Program-made: the position numbers and the translations under genes
Part shown: positions 10,282 through 18,306 of the stretch, in pieces
Numbering within the stretch: position 1 is the first letter of the stretch
Layout: the number at the start of each line of letters is the position of its first letter
Notes under the pieces: model-generated
Told to the model about the DNA's origin: nothing
The model's input: the letters and a program-made list of their open reading frames with translations, nothing else
The model's database searches: none
DNA from: Rothia sp. ZJ932
GTDB taxonomy: Bacteria > Actinomycetota > Actinomycetes > Actinomycetales > Micrococcaceae
Length of the DNA stretch: 64,000 bases
Assembly (NCBI RefSeq): GCF_016924835.1
Contig: NZ_CP070480.1
Coordinates: 868,001 to 932,000 of the forward strand
Direction of reading: 5' to 3'

Positions 10282-10608
10282 ATGCCCAGAAGATCACCCA
10301 AGCCGCGCTCGTCCTCTAACCTGAGCAAATGGCAGAAGCCAAGACCTACTGGTGGGCGCGATATCTCGCGTATTCTCGACCCCCTGCCCACAGTGGAATC
10401 TGCCTGGGATGGAGACTGGTTTATTGCTCACATTCCCGCAGTCAATGCTAAGAAAACCTATAAGTGCCCAGGATGCAATGGTTCCGTTAAACCGGGTGTT
10501 GCACATTTGGTGGCGTGGCAGGAAGATCATCTTTTTGGTAAAGAGCGCGGTATTGAAGAGCGCCGTCACTGGCATCAAAAATGTTGGAATACCCGCCGCA
10601 AATACTAG
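10282..10608 (+). CDS. small conserved Cys/His-containing protein, function unknown
   Basis: A 108-residue basic protein beginning MPRRSPKPRSS. Its C-terminal half carries a likely metal-binding set: YKCPGCNGSVKPGVAHLV, then HWHQKCW. The pattern CxxC...H...HxxxC suggests a zinc-binding fold related to zinc ribbons. The ATG at 10282 is preceded by GGGA; longer frames from 10156 run into the nucS coding region. Similar proteins beside nucS in actinobacteria are often loosely named ATP/GTP-binding, but I see no nucleotide-binding motif. The divergent position next to nucS could mean a shared role in DNA metabolism, which is only a guess. Confidence 0.75.
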   Translation: MPRRSPKPRSSSNLSKWQKPRPTGGRDISRILDPLPTVESAWDGDWFIAHIPAVNAKKTYKCPGCNGSVKPGVAHLVAWQEDHLFGKERGIEERRHWHQKCWNTRRKY

Positions 10609-10630
10609 GTGCTCGGTATAAATACTTGTG

Positions 10631-10669
10631 AAAACGCGTCCTTGCTGGTTGGAGCAAGGACGCGTTTTT
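10631..10669 (+). terminator. intrinsic terminator
   Basis: A 16-bp inverted repeat (10631-10646 and 10653-10668) with a 6-nt loop and flanking A4/T6 lies between the small Cys/His protein and the convergent AI-2E family gene. It probably works for both. Confidence 0.88.
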
Positions 10670-10714
10670 TACGGATCTATCTGCTGGTGGTCTAATGTGG
10701 CTAGCGTTGGATAC

Positions 10715-11965
10715 CTACCTGCGATCTTGAACCGGTATGAAGACCTCTCGTACCAGAATCAGTAGGGAGGCGGCTACCGGAATAGCGATGATTGCTCCGA
10801 GTACTCCCCACAGGGCGCCGCCGGCTGCTACAGCAATGATGGCAAGCCCGCCGGGAACTGCCACTGCTTTTGACATGATGCGTGGGGAAATCAGGTACGC
10901 CTCAATTTGCAGGTAGATGATGTGGCAGATGGCAAAAAGAAGAGCTGTTTTCCAGCTCACCACGAGACAGACGAGCGACACAAAAATCATGGCGGTGACC
11001 CCACCCACCAGGGGGATAAATGCGAGAATAAGCACGAACAGCGCTAGGAGCTGGGGGAAGGGCGCTTGGATGATCAGCATAACAATGAGCGCGAAGCTTG
11101 CATTGAGCACAGCAACCAGCGCCTGCCCCGCTACGTATTGACCGACGGAGTGTGTGATTTTCTCGGTCAGGTCTTTGACGCGCGGACGCCGAGACGCTGG
11201 CACCAGGCGAACACCCCAGCTTTTGATGATGGGTAGTGAGGCGAGAAAGTAGATTGAGAGAATAGTGACGATTAGAATGCCCGTGCCAATTTCAGCGATG
11301 GTTGATCCGGCACTGATGAGTCCGTTGAAGAAACCGCTCATGACGTTGGAGTCTTGGGTGAGGTGGGCGAAGAAGTCTTGCACTCCGTTATCAATGTAGG
11401 AGCGTACTTGGAACTGCTGATCTAAACGGGTGAAGAAATCGGAATTGAGGAAGGTCTCGAAGGTGTCGGGAAAGTCGTTGATGAAGGAAACAGCCTGCTT
11501 GCCGACGACAGGCACCGCGTAAACGATGAAACCAGCCACGACCAGTAAAAAGGCGCCAACGACGGTGGCAACACTGGCAAGGCGAGGCAACCCCCAAGCG
11601 GTGAGTCTCTGAACCAGCGGCTCTAAACCCAGCGCAATGAAAACGGCACCTGTTACCCAGCCAGCTAATGCGCCTATGTTACTGAAGGCAAACCAAATGA
11701 TGAGGGCGGCACTGACACCCGAGGTTGCCCAGAAACCGAAGTAAAAGGGGTTGGCAATGGTGCTTGATGCAATGTACTCGCGAGGTGTACTCTCTAGGCT
11801 TTCGGGTTTTTCGGGGAGCAACTGGGCGTGTTCTTCTTGGGGTGCAAAGCGAGGTTCGGGGGCGTGGGAGAGCGAACTGCGGTGCGCATGACCCTCCTTA
11901 ACCTTATTTTTTACTTTGCGCGCTATATGCGAGCCTTTCTTGCGAAAAGATGCCCCGGCGTTCAT
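10715..11965 (-). CDS. AI-2E family transporter (PerM/YdiK type)
   Basis: This 416-residue integral membrane protein has a cytoplasmic N-terminus of about 75 charged residues followed by about eight hydrophobic segments. It has the family C-terminal pattern LISPRIMSKAVAVPGGLAIIAVAAGGALWGVLGAIIAIPV. Members export or exchange small molecules; the AI-2 name is historical and the substrate here is not known. The ATG at 11965 has AGGAG eight bases upstream. The gene stands alone on the minus strand, divergent from the YbbN-like gene. Confidence 0.85.
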   Translation of the reverse strand: MNAGASFRKKGSHIARKVKNKVKEGHAHRSSLSHAPEPRFAPQEEHAQLLPEKPESLESTPREYIASSTIANPFYFGFWATSGVSAALIIWFAFSNIGALAGWVTGAVFIALGLEPLVQRLTAWGLPRLASVATVVGAFLLVVAGFIVYAVPVVGKQAVSFINDFPDTFETFLNSDFFTRLDQQFQVRSYIDNGVQDFFAHLTQDSNVMSGFFNGLISAGSTIAEIGTGILIVTILSIYFLASLPIIKSWGVRLVPASRRPRVKDLTEKITHSVGQYVAGQALVAVLNASFALIVMLIIQAPFPQLLALFVLILAFIPLVGGVTAMIFVSLVCLVVSWKTALLFAICHIIYLQIEAYLISPRIMSKAVAVPGGLAIIAVAAGGALWGVLGAIIAIPVAASLLILVREVFIPVQDRR

Positions 11966-12121
11966 GGTATGCTCCTGAATTTTTCCCTCAATAACGGTTA
12001 TAAGTCTAACCCCTGCACCCGGTAGTTACGCTGCTGGCTTGATGGTTGCCTTGAGCTTCTCGGAGGAGCTTTAGAATGGAGCTGAGAGAACACTGACCAA
12101 TTTTTATGAAAGGGTGTTTTG

Positions 12122-13051
12122 ATGACTCAGCCGACCCAACCTTTACCCCAACAGCCGCAGACACCGATTCCCGCTTCTGTACGCGGTGCCTACGACCTCT
12201 CCCAAGCACAAGCTGCTGCGCCTTCGCCTGAACCTGCGGCAGAACCCAGCTGGCGTTTTGATGTTGAAACCCCAGAGGATTTCCAAAAGTACGTTCAGCT
12301 CTCTCAGCAGGGCGCGGTAATTTTTGCCCTGTGGGCTGAACACTCACCGGCGTCCAAAGAAACTCTTGAGATTCTTGAACGCACTATTAATACTGCCGGG
12401 GGCAATCTTCTACTGGCAGCTGTGGATATTGTTAAGTTGCCCGAAATCGGTCAGGCATTTCAAATCCAGGGCGTGCCGGCAGCTATTGCTGTGATTGCTG
12501 GTCAGCCCGCGCCCATGTTTAACTCTCAAGTAGGTGAAGAGCAGATTCTTCAACTGCTGCAGCAGGTTTTGCAGCTCTCCGCCCAGCACCAGCTCCCCGG
12601 TGGTTTTGAACCTCACGGTGGGGAAGCAGAGAAGCCTCTGCCGCCGCTGCATCAAAAAGCTGTAGATGCTATTGACGCTGGGGACTTTGCTGGTGCCCGT
12701 GATGCCTATACTCAGGCTCTCAACGAGAACCCCGGTGACCGCGATGCCAAGATTGGGCTGGCACAGGTTGGTTTGCTGGAGCGCGTGGGAGATTTGTCGT
12801 TGGCGGACGCGCGTGCTGCCGCGGCTGCCAATCCCACTGATGTTCAAGCAGCCTTTAACGTGGCTGATCTTGACGTCACCGGCGGTCATGTTGAGGACGC
12901 TTTCAACCGGTTGATTACGCTGTTCAAAGCAGTAGATGCAGAGCAGAAGAATACTGTGCGTGAGCGTTTGCTAGAACTATTTGACGTGGTGGGGTCTGAC
13001 GATCCCCGAGTGAAGAAAGCCCGCGCTGATTTGATGATGGCTATCTTCTAG
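12122..13051 (+). CDS. YbbN/CnoX-like thioredoxin-fold TPR co-chaperone
   Basis: A 309-residue protein with three parts: a proline/glutamine-rich N-terminus (about residues 1-40), a thioredoxin-like domain (about 45-155), and a TPR-like helical region (about 175-309, with the repeat ALNENPGDRDAKIGLAQVGL). At the place of the thioredoxin CxxC active site the sequence reads WAEHSPAS, so it has no redox cysteines. This matches the actinobacterial YbbN/CnoX group, which acts as a chaperone partner rather than a reductase. The ATG at 12122 follows GAAAGGG; the adjacent TTG at 12119 is a worse choice. Confidence 0.85.
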   Translation: MTQPTQPLPQQPQTPIPASVRGAYDLSQAQAAAPSPEPAAEPSWRFDVETPEDFQKYVQLSQQGAVIFALWAEHSPASKETLEILERTINTAGGNLLLAAVDIVKLPEIGQAFQIQGVPAAIAVIAGQPAPMFNSQVGEEQILQLLQQVLQLSAQHQLPGGFEPHGGEAEKPLPPLHQKAVDAIDAGDFAGARDAYTQALNENPGDRDAKIGLAQVGLLERVGDLSLADARAAAAANPTDVQAAFNVADLDVTGGHVEDAFNRLITLFKAVDAEQKNTVRERLLELFDVVGSDDPRVKKARADLMMAIF

Positions 13052-13086
13052 TAAAGCTGGCATATTATTGCCCGGATAACTTCATG

Positions 13087-13136
13087 ACCCGCTACCGACC
13101 GACAGTAGAAACTGCCCCGGTCGATAGCGGGTTTTG
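13087..13136 (+). terminator. intrinsic terminator after ybbN-like gene
   Basis: A 15-bp inverted repeat with one mismatch (13087-13101 and 13118-13132) is followed by TTTTG. It separates the ybbN-like gene from the ABC transporter pair. Confidence 0.8.
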
Positions 13137-13181
13137 TGCTCTTGCGGGCGCGGTCACCGCTTTTATAGTAATGTGATTTAC

Positions 13182-14102
13182 ATGAGTGATATAATCCCGG
13201 AACCTTTAAGCAATGACCAGAATAAAGCTGACTACAACCGCTACGAGACCGAACAGGTAGCCCCCGACTCAAACCTCTCGGTAGGTGCAGCGCCCGCGCG
13301 TCCGCCCGTGACGGAAACCCCTGTGACGCCTGAAACAACAGAACCCAGCTCACCTGCAGTCTCAATCTCGGGATTGGTCAAAGTATTCGGTGATAAGGTC
13401 GCTGTCGATGGCATCAACTTGGTCGTACCCCGAGGCTCTTTTTACGGACTGGTGGGGCGCAACGGTGCGGGTAAAACCACCACCCTCTCTATGGCTACCG
13501 GTATGCTGCGTCCGACCCAGGGCCAGGTACACATCGGTGGAATTGATGTGTGGCAGCAACCACTGGATGCTAAAAGGCGCGTGGGCGTTCTTCCTGACGG
13601 GGTGTATCTCTTTGACCGCCTCACCGGTGAACAGCTCATTACCTACGCGGGGCGTCTGCACGGTTTGGACGCGCAGACCGTCACCGAACGAACCGCTGAC
13701 CTTCTGCGGGCTATGGATCTAGAAGAAGCAGCTGGACGCGTCGTTGCCGACTACTCTGCGGGCATGACCAAGAAAGTTGCGCTCGCTGCGGCTATGATTC
13801 ATGCGCCCTCGGTACTGGTACTCGATGAGCCCTTTGAGGCGGTTGATCCGGTTTCTGCCTCGAATATTCAAGATATTCTCAAAGCCTTTGTGGTACACGG
13901 AGGCACCGTTATTCTTTCCTCGCACGTCATGGATCTGGTGCAGCGCCTGTGCGATCACGTTGCCATTATGAACGACGGACGTATTCTGGCAGCAGGTACC
14001 ACCGAAGAGGTGAGCCAGGGTCTCAGCCTGGAGGAGCGCTTTATTTCGCTGGTGGGTGGACGCCACGAGGCGGGGGAGGGTATCTCATGGTTAAGATCCT
14101 AA
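13182..14102 (+). CDS. ABC transporter ATP-binding protein
   Basis: A 306-residue ATPase subunit with an unusual polar N-terminal extension of about 60 residues before the ABC domain. Walker A is GRNGAGKTT, the signature motif is YSAGMTKK (the degenerate form common in ABC-2 exporters rather than LSGGQ) and Walker B is VLVLDEPFEAVDP, followed by the H-loop region ILSSHVMDL. I chose the ATG at 13182 because a -10-like TAATGT lies 7 nt upstream with no ribosome binding site, which suggests a leaderless mRNA; an in-frame extension to 13134 lies upstream of that box. It overlaps the permease gene by 16 bp, so the two form one exporter. Confidence 0.87.
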   Translation: MSDIIPEPLSNDQNKADYNRYETEQVAPDSNLSVGAAPARPPVTETPVTPETTEPSSPAVSISGLVKVFGDKVAVDGINLVVPRGSFYGLVGRNGAGKTTTLSMATGMLRPTQGQVHIGGIDVWQQPLDAKRRVGVLPDGVYLFDRLTGEQLITYAGRLHGLDAQTVTERTADLLRAMDLEEAAGRVVADYSAGMTKKVALAAAMIHAPSVLVLDEPFEAVDPVSASNIQDILKAFVVHGGTVILSSHVMDLVQRLCDHVAIMNDGRILAAGTTEEVSQGLSLEERFISLVGGRHEAGEGISWLRS

Positions 14103-15670
14103 CCTCTTTGAAATGGGAGTATTTCAAGGCCTCGTTCCGCAATAATATCTGGTCTTTAATCGGTGCAATTTTCGGTGGCTTGTACGCTTTGGGCGCTCTC
14201 ATCGGTTTCGGTGCTGGCGCTGTTGCCGCAGGCAGCAGCCGTGAAGCAATTTTTATCTTCCTGATTCTTTTTGGCTCTGCTCTGGCACTATTATGGTGGA
14301 CGGTGCCAGTGGTTGCATCGGGTGCCGATGCCACTTTAGACCCCGACCGTCTGGTGCCCTACCCTCTGACCACTCGTCAGCTGCAGTGGGGGCAGTTTTG
14401 GGGCGGTTTTATCGGCTTGCCGGGGTTCATCACCCTTGCCTTTATCGCGGTGGCTACCGTTGCCACCGTGAGACATCCGCTCGTTGCTTTAAGCTACCTG
14501 CTGGTAGCACCTGTAGCGGTGCTACTCATTATTTCTTTCTCTCGCTTCATCACCCTGGTAAGTCTGCGTTTGCGCTCTAACCGCAAAACCGCTCAAATCA
14601 TGAGTGGCGTTGCTTTTGTTCTTCTGATAGGTTTGGGTCCTATTTTTATGGGACTAACTAACCTTCTGTCAGCGGTATGGGATCAGCTGCCTACTATCGC
14701 GCGCGTCCTAGGATTTACTCCGTTAGGTGCCCCCTGGGCGGTGCCCGCCCACCTTGCCGTGGGCGATTATCTGTTGGCGGGGTTGAGCCTGGTTCTGGCT
14801 CTTATCTACACTGCTGTTGCTTGGTGGCTCTGGCACAGACAGCTAGCTCTGACGATGGTAAATGTGGGGGCATACTCTGGCAATACCGCTAGCAAAACGG
14901 TGAACCGCGGCAGTATTGGTCTGCTGGGTGTTTTCCCCGCAACTGCCCGTGGCGCTATCGCAGCCCGCACGGTGCTTACCCTGCTCAAAGACCCGCGCCC
15001 AAGCTTGCACGTCATTATGGTGCCGGCACTTTATGTTATCTTCTCGGTGACCGGGATCAACAGCGATGACCCCTTTGTAAATCCGGTGGTTCCCTTCCTT
15101 GTACCGGCAATGGCAGGTTATGTCTACGCCTATCTGGTCTCTTACGATAACTCTGCATTCTCTATGCATGTGCTTGCCCCTCTGCGCGGTATTGATGACA
15201 GGCTGGGGCGTGCCTACGGTTTGATGCTCGTGTTAGGCCCGATGATTCTCATCGGAACCACCGCCTACATGCTAATCATACATAGCATTACCTACCTACC
15301 GATTGTGCTTGCCATGAGCATCATGATGTTCCTCAACGGTATTGGTATGGGCGCTTTACTTGATATGGTGCTTTCCATACCCACGCCACCACCGGGCACC
15401 AGCCCCTGGAAAAGCCAGCGCAACCCAGACGGTGTTGCCAAAAGCTTTGTGCAGATGGGCTTTACTATCTTGCTTTTTGCTACCGCCCTCCCCAGCAGCG
15501 GCTTCTGGATTGCGTACGCCGTTACACAGAACCCCCTGTGGAGCTGGATTGGTGTTGCCTTTAGCCTGATTTTTGGTCTTGCCTTCTTCTACCTCGGTAT
15601 CACCATCGGCGCAAAACGCTTTGATCGGCATTCGGCGGACGCTCTCCAGCGGGTGAGTCGCAAAGCCTAG
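14087..15670 (+). CDS. ABC transporter permease (large ABC-2-type)
   Basis: A 527-residue membrane protein with about twelve to fourteen hydrophobic segments and no soluble domain. The start is the ATG at 14087 (MVKILTSLKWEYFKASF), preceded by GGGGGAGGG; the open frame upstream overlaps the ATPase in another frame and is not protein-like. The 16-bp overlap with the ATPase gene points to translational coupling. The substrate cannot be deduced; no resistance or bacteriocin genes are nearby. Confidence 0.82.
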   Translation: MVKILTSLKWEYFKASFRNNIWSLIGAIFGGLYALGALIGFGAGAVAAGSSREAIFIFLILFGSALALLWWTVPVVASGADATLDPDRLVPYPLTTRQLQWGQFWGGFIGLPGFITLAFIAVATVATVRHPLVALSYLLVAPVAVLLIISFSRFITLVSLRLRSNRKTAQIMSGVAFVLLIGLGPIFMGLTNLLSAVWDQLPTIARVLGFTPLGAPWAVPAHLAVGDYLLAGLSLVLALIYTAVAWWLWHRQLALTMVNVGAYSGNTASKTVNRGSIGLLGVFPATARGAIAARTVLTLLKDPRPSLHVIMVPALYVIFSVTGINSDDPFVNPVVPFLVPAMAGYVYAYLVSYDNSAFSMHVLAPLRGIDDRLGRAYGLMLVLGPMILIGTTAYMLIIHSITYLPIVLAMSIMMFLNGIGMGALLDMVLSIPTPPPGTSPWKSQRNPDGVAKSFVQMGFTILLFATALPSSGFWIAYAVTQNPLWSWIGVAFSLIFGLAFFYLGITIGAKRFDRHSADALQRVSRKA

Positions 15671-15756
15671 GGTAGGGGGGCAGGGCAGCTTTTTTAGCTC
15701 CTCATCATCCCTTAGACTGAAACTGGAAAGACCTCACAGACAAGGAGCATGCCAGT

Positions 15757-16044
15757 ATGTCATCTATTCCCGGCGTTGAAGACCCTTTCGCACCGAGCAC
15801 CTCAGGCGGTACCGCCGTCCTAGAACGCGAAGAGACCCAGGCTGCTGAGCCCGGCGACCACGAGCGTTTTTCACACTACGTGCGTAAAGAAAAGATTATG
15901 GAATCAGCCCTCACCGGTGAGCCGGTGCGTGCGCTCTGCGGCAAAATCTGGACCCCCGGGCGTGATCCTGAGAAGTTCCCCGTTTGCCCCCAGTGCAAAG
16001 AGGTGTACGAGGGTCTAGCACCGGGTAAGGATGACGAGCAGTAA
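15757..16044 (+). CDS. DUF3039 family protein
   Basis: A 95-residue acidic protein matching the actinobacterial DUF3039 family: the core HYVRKEKIMESALTGEPVRALCGKIW and the pair CPQCKEVY form a probable small metal site together with the earlier cysteine. It has an AAGGAG ribosome binding site. The gene lies immediately before the helicase at 16292, a conserved neighbourhood in Micrococcales as far as I recall. Function is unknown; a nucleic-acid-related role is only suggested by the neighbour. Confidence 0.82.
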   Translation: MSSIPGVEDPFAPSTSGGTAVLEREETQAAEPGDHERFSHYVRKEKIMESALTGEPVRALCGKIWTPGRDPEKFPVCPQCKEVYEGLAPGKDDEQ

Positions 16045-16067
16045 GCTCCCCAGACCCAAAGAGCAAA

Positions 16068-16096
16068 GAAAGTACCGCCTGACGGCGGTACTTTTT
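16068..16096 (+). terminator. intrinsic terminator after DUF3039 gene
   Basis: The hairpin agtaccgcc (16071-16079) / ggcggtact (16084-16092), extended by AAA/TTT and followed by T6, ends the DUF3039 transcript. The helicase therefore probably has its own promoter in the gap 16097-16291. Confidence 0.85.
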
Positions 16097-16291
16097 TCTT
16101 CCTGCAAAACACTATCACTGTGAAACCCGCGATATTCTCACGAATACTGCGGTAACTATCCAGAGACAAAGAAACAGTGTGACTTTCTGCTACCCACTGG
16201 GGGTGGGCAAGCGCGGCATACGGGGGCTAGAATCTTAAAGCTGACCCTCTGTGAGCTCAAGAGGGGTAACCCGCACACTATGGAGGTAGAA

Positions 16292-18088
16292 GTGAGCACT
16301 CACGAACAACCCACTTTGTTTGGCGCTGGCGCTGATTTGCCTCCGGCTTACCCCGAACGCGCCGCATGGGGCACAGCCCCTAAACTGCGTGCCTGGCAGC
16401 AAGAAGCCATGGAAAAATACTTTGCCACCAACCCGCGCGACTTCATGGCGGTAGCAACCCCCGGCGCGGGTAAAACCACCTTCGCGCTTACCGTTGCTAA
16501 AGAACTCTTCAACCGCGGAACCATCAACCGCATGACCGTTGTGGCACCCACCGACCACCTCAAGCGTCAATGGGCGGACGCCGCCGCTCGCGTCGGTATC
16601 TCTATTGACCCGAACTTCAAGAACTCTGACGGCTCCCACGGACGCGAGTACCAGGGAGTTGCGCTCACCTACTCCCAGGTCGCCAACAAACCCCTGCTGC
16701 ACCGGGCACGCACCGAAAACGGGCGCACCCTGGTGATCCTCGATGAAATCCACCACGCCGGTGACTCCCTGAGCTGGGGCGATGGTCTGCGTGAAGCCTT
16801 CGAACCAGCCCACCGCCGCTTGGCTCTCACCGGCACACCCTTTCGCTCAGACACCGCCGCTATTCCCTTCGTACAGTACGAAGAAGATAAAGAAGGCATC
16901 CGCCGCTCAAAGTCCGACTACTCCTACGGTTACGGGCCCGCCCTCAAAGACCACGTTGTGCGACCGGTCATCTTCATGGCATATTCCGGTCAGATGCGCT
17001 GGCGAACCAGCGCAGGCGAAGAAATGGCAGCTAACCTGGGTGAAGGATTCACCAAAGACATCACAGCCCAGGCATGGCGCACAGCCCTTGACCCTCAGGG
17101 GCAGTGGATTCCTACCGTCCTTGCCGCGGCAGATAAACGTTTGACCGAAGTGCGTCGAACAGTGCCGGACGCTGGCGGTCTCGTCATCGCTACTGACCAC
17201 GCCGACGCCAAAGCCTACGCCACGCAGCTACAGAAAATCACCGGTGAAAAACCCGCGGTTATCCTCTCTGACGACAAAGAAGCCTCCAACAACATCGACA
17301 AGTTCTCAGAGGGAACCTCCCGCTGGATGGTAGCGGTACGCATGGTATCTGAAGGCGTGGACGTTCCTCGCCTAGCGGTCGGTGTCTACGCTACCTCCAC
17401 CTCAACCCCGCTCTTCTTCGCCCAGGCAATCGGACGTTTCGTGCGCTCGCGCAAACGCGGCGAAACAGCCTCCGTCTTCTTGCCCTCCGTACCGCAGCTC
17501 ATGATGCTCGCCAACGAAATGGAAGAAGAACGCGATCACGCCCTCGACCGCAAAACCACCGGCGACGATATACCCCAAGACCCCCTCAACGAAGGTCTCG
17601 ACGATCACCTCATCAACGAAGCTAACCAAGAAGAAAAAGCATCCGACGAACTCACCTGCGGAAAATTTGAAGCCATCGGCTCCCAAGCCTCATTTCACGG
17701 AGTCCTCTTCGACGGCTCAGAATTCTCCATGGGCGGCATGGACGACGCCACCGACGAAGACCAAGACTACCTCGGCATACCCGGACTGCTCGACGCCGAC
17801 CAAGTAGGCACCCTACTGCGCGCCCGCCAACAAGAATACGCCTCCAAACGTCCAGCATCTGCCCGCACCACCGAACCCAACGTCGTCGACCACCGCCAAC
17901 TCAAAAACCTCCGCAACCAACTCGCCAAAAATGTCTCAGCCTGGGCAGCCAAAACTGGCAAACCCCACGGTTCTGTTCACAATGAACTTAGAAGAGTATG
18001 CGGAGGACCGGCGGTACCTCAAGCTAACGCCGACCAGTTGCAAGCCCGCTTAGATAAGTTGCAGGACTGGTTCTTGGGACGGAAGTAG
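16292..18088 (+). CDS. DEAD/DEAH-box superfamily 2 helicase
   Basis: A 598-residue SF2 helicase with type III-restriction-like helicase architecture. In order: LRAWQQEAMEKYF (Q-like region), Walker A PGAGKTT (GAGKT at residues 58-62), DEIHH at about residue 151 (motif II), LALTGTPFRSD (motif III), VRMVSEGVDVPRLAVGVYAT (motif V) and FFAQAIGRFVRSR (motif VI). The C-terminal 170 residues are a linker and a small helical tail. I chose the GTG at 16292 because GGAGG lies six bases upstream; an ATG at 16280 would overlap this site. No nuclease or methylase gene is adjacent, so it is not a complete restriction system. Its last 68 bp are duplicated at 18173. Confidence 0.88.
   Translation: MSTHEQPTLFGAGADLPPAYPERAAWGTAPKLRAWQQEAMEKYFATNPRDFMAVATPGAGKTTFALTVAKELFNRGTINRMTVVAPTDHLKRQWADAAARVGISIDPNFKNSDGSHGREYQGVALTYSQVANKPLLHRARTENGRTLVILDEIHHAGDSLSWGDGLREAFEPAHRRLALTGTPFRSDTAAIPFVQYEEDKEGIRRSKSDYSYGYGPALKDHVVRPVIFMAYSGQMRWRTSAGEEMAANLGEGFTKDITAQAWRTALDPQGQWIPTVLAAADKRLTEVRRTVPDAGGLVIATDHADAKAYATQLQKITGEKPAVILSDDKEASNNIDKFSEGTSRWMVAVRMVSEGVDVPRLAVGVYATSTSTPLFFAQAIGRFVRSRKRGETASVFLPSVPQLMMLANEMEEERDHALDRKTTGDDIPQDPLNEGLDDHLINEANQEEKASDELTCGKFEAIGSQASFHGVLFDGSEFSMGGMDDATDEDQDYLGIPGLLDADQVGTLLRARQQEYASKRPASARTTEPNVVDHRQLKNLRNQLAKNVSAWAAKTGKPHGSVHNELRRVCGGPAVPQANADQLQARLDKLQDWFLGRK
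18020..18087 (+). repeat. direct repeat copy 1: 3' end of the helicase gene
   Basis: This 68-bp segment, the coding end of the helicase, recurs at 18173-18240 with one difference (T versus C in the gctTag/gccTag position). It is the parental in-frame copy. Confidence 0.9.
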
Positions 18089-18123
18089 CCACTTTTCACA
18101 GAGTTATCTGTGATGGAACTTTT

Positions 18124-18172
18124 CTGGAGGGAGATTTCTTGTTCCTCGCTTACTCGGGAAATCTCCCTCCAG
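18124..18172 (+). terminator. 15-bp inverted repeat between the two helicase-tail copies
   Basis: A perfect 15-bp inverted repeat (18124-18138 and 18158-18172, loop 19 nt) follows the helicase stop and directly abuts the second tail copy. There is no T-run, so it is a weak terminator at best. A similar but imperfect hairpin (around 18259-18291) follows the second tail copy, as if tail plus hairpin were duplicated together. Confidence 0.5.
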
Positions 18173-18240
18173 CAAGCTAACGCCGACCAGTTGCAAGCCC
18201 GCCTAGATAAGTTGCAGGACTGGTTCTTGGGACGGAAGTA
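18173..18240 (+). repeat. direct repeat copy 2: orphan duplicate of the helicase 3' end
   Basis: This matches 18020-18087 at 67 of 68 positions and lies 153 bp downstream, outside any gene. The copy ends in TAA-like sequence and would encode only the last 22 residues of the helicase, without a start. It is best read as a pseudogene fragment left by a tandem duplication, or as a parental tail displaced by replacement of the upstream 3' end. Confidence 0.88.
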
Positions 18241-18306
18241 ACTATAGAAAAGAGGACTTTCCCCGCTGACACGGGAAATCCCCTGAGAAGGTATAAGGCG
18301 TTGACT

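Noticed and set aside
16292-18088. Type III restriction-modification system.
   Set aside because: Only a helicase with type III-like motifs is present; no nuclease domain and no methyltransferase gene is nearby.
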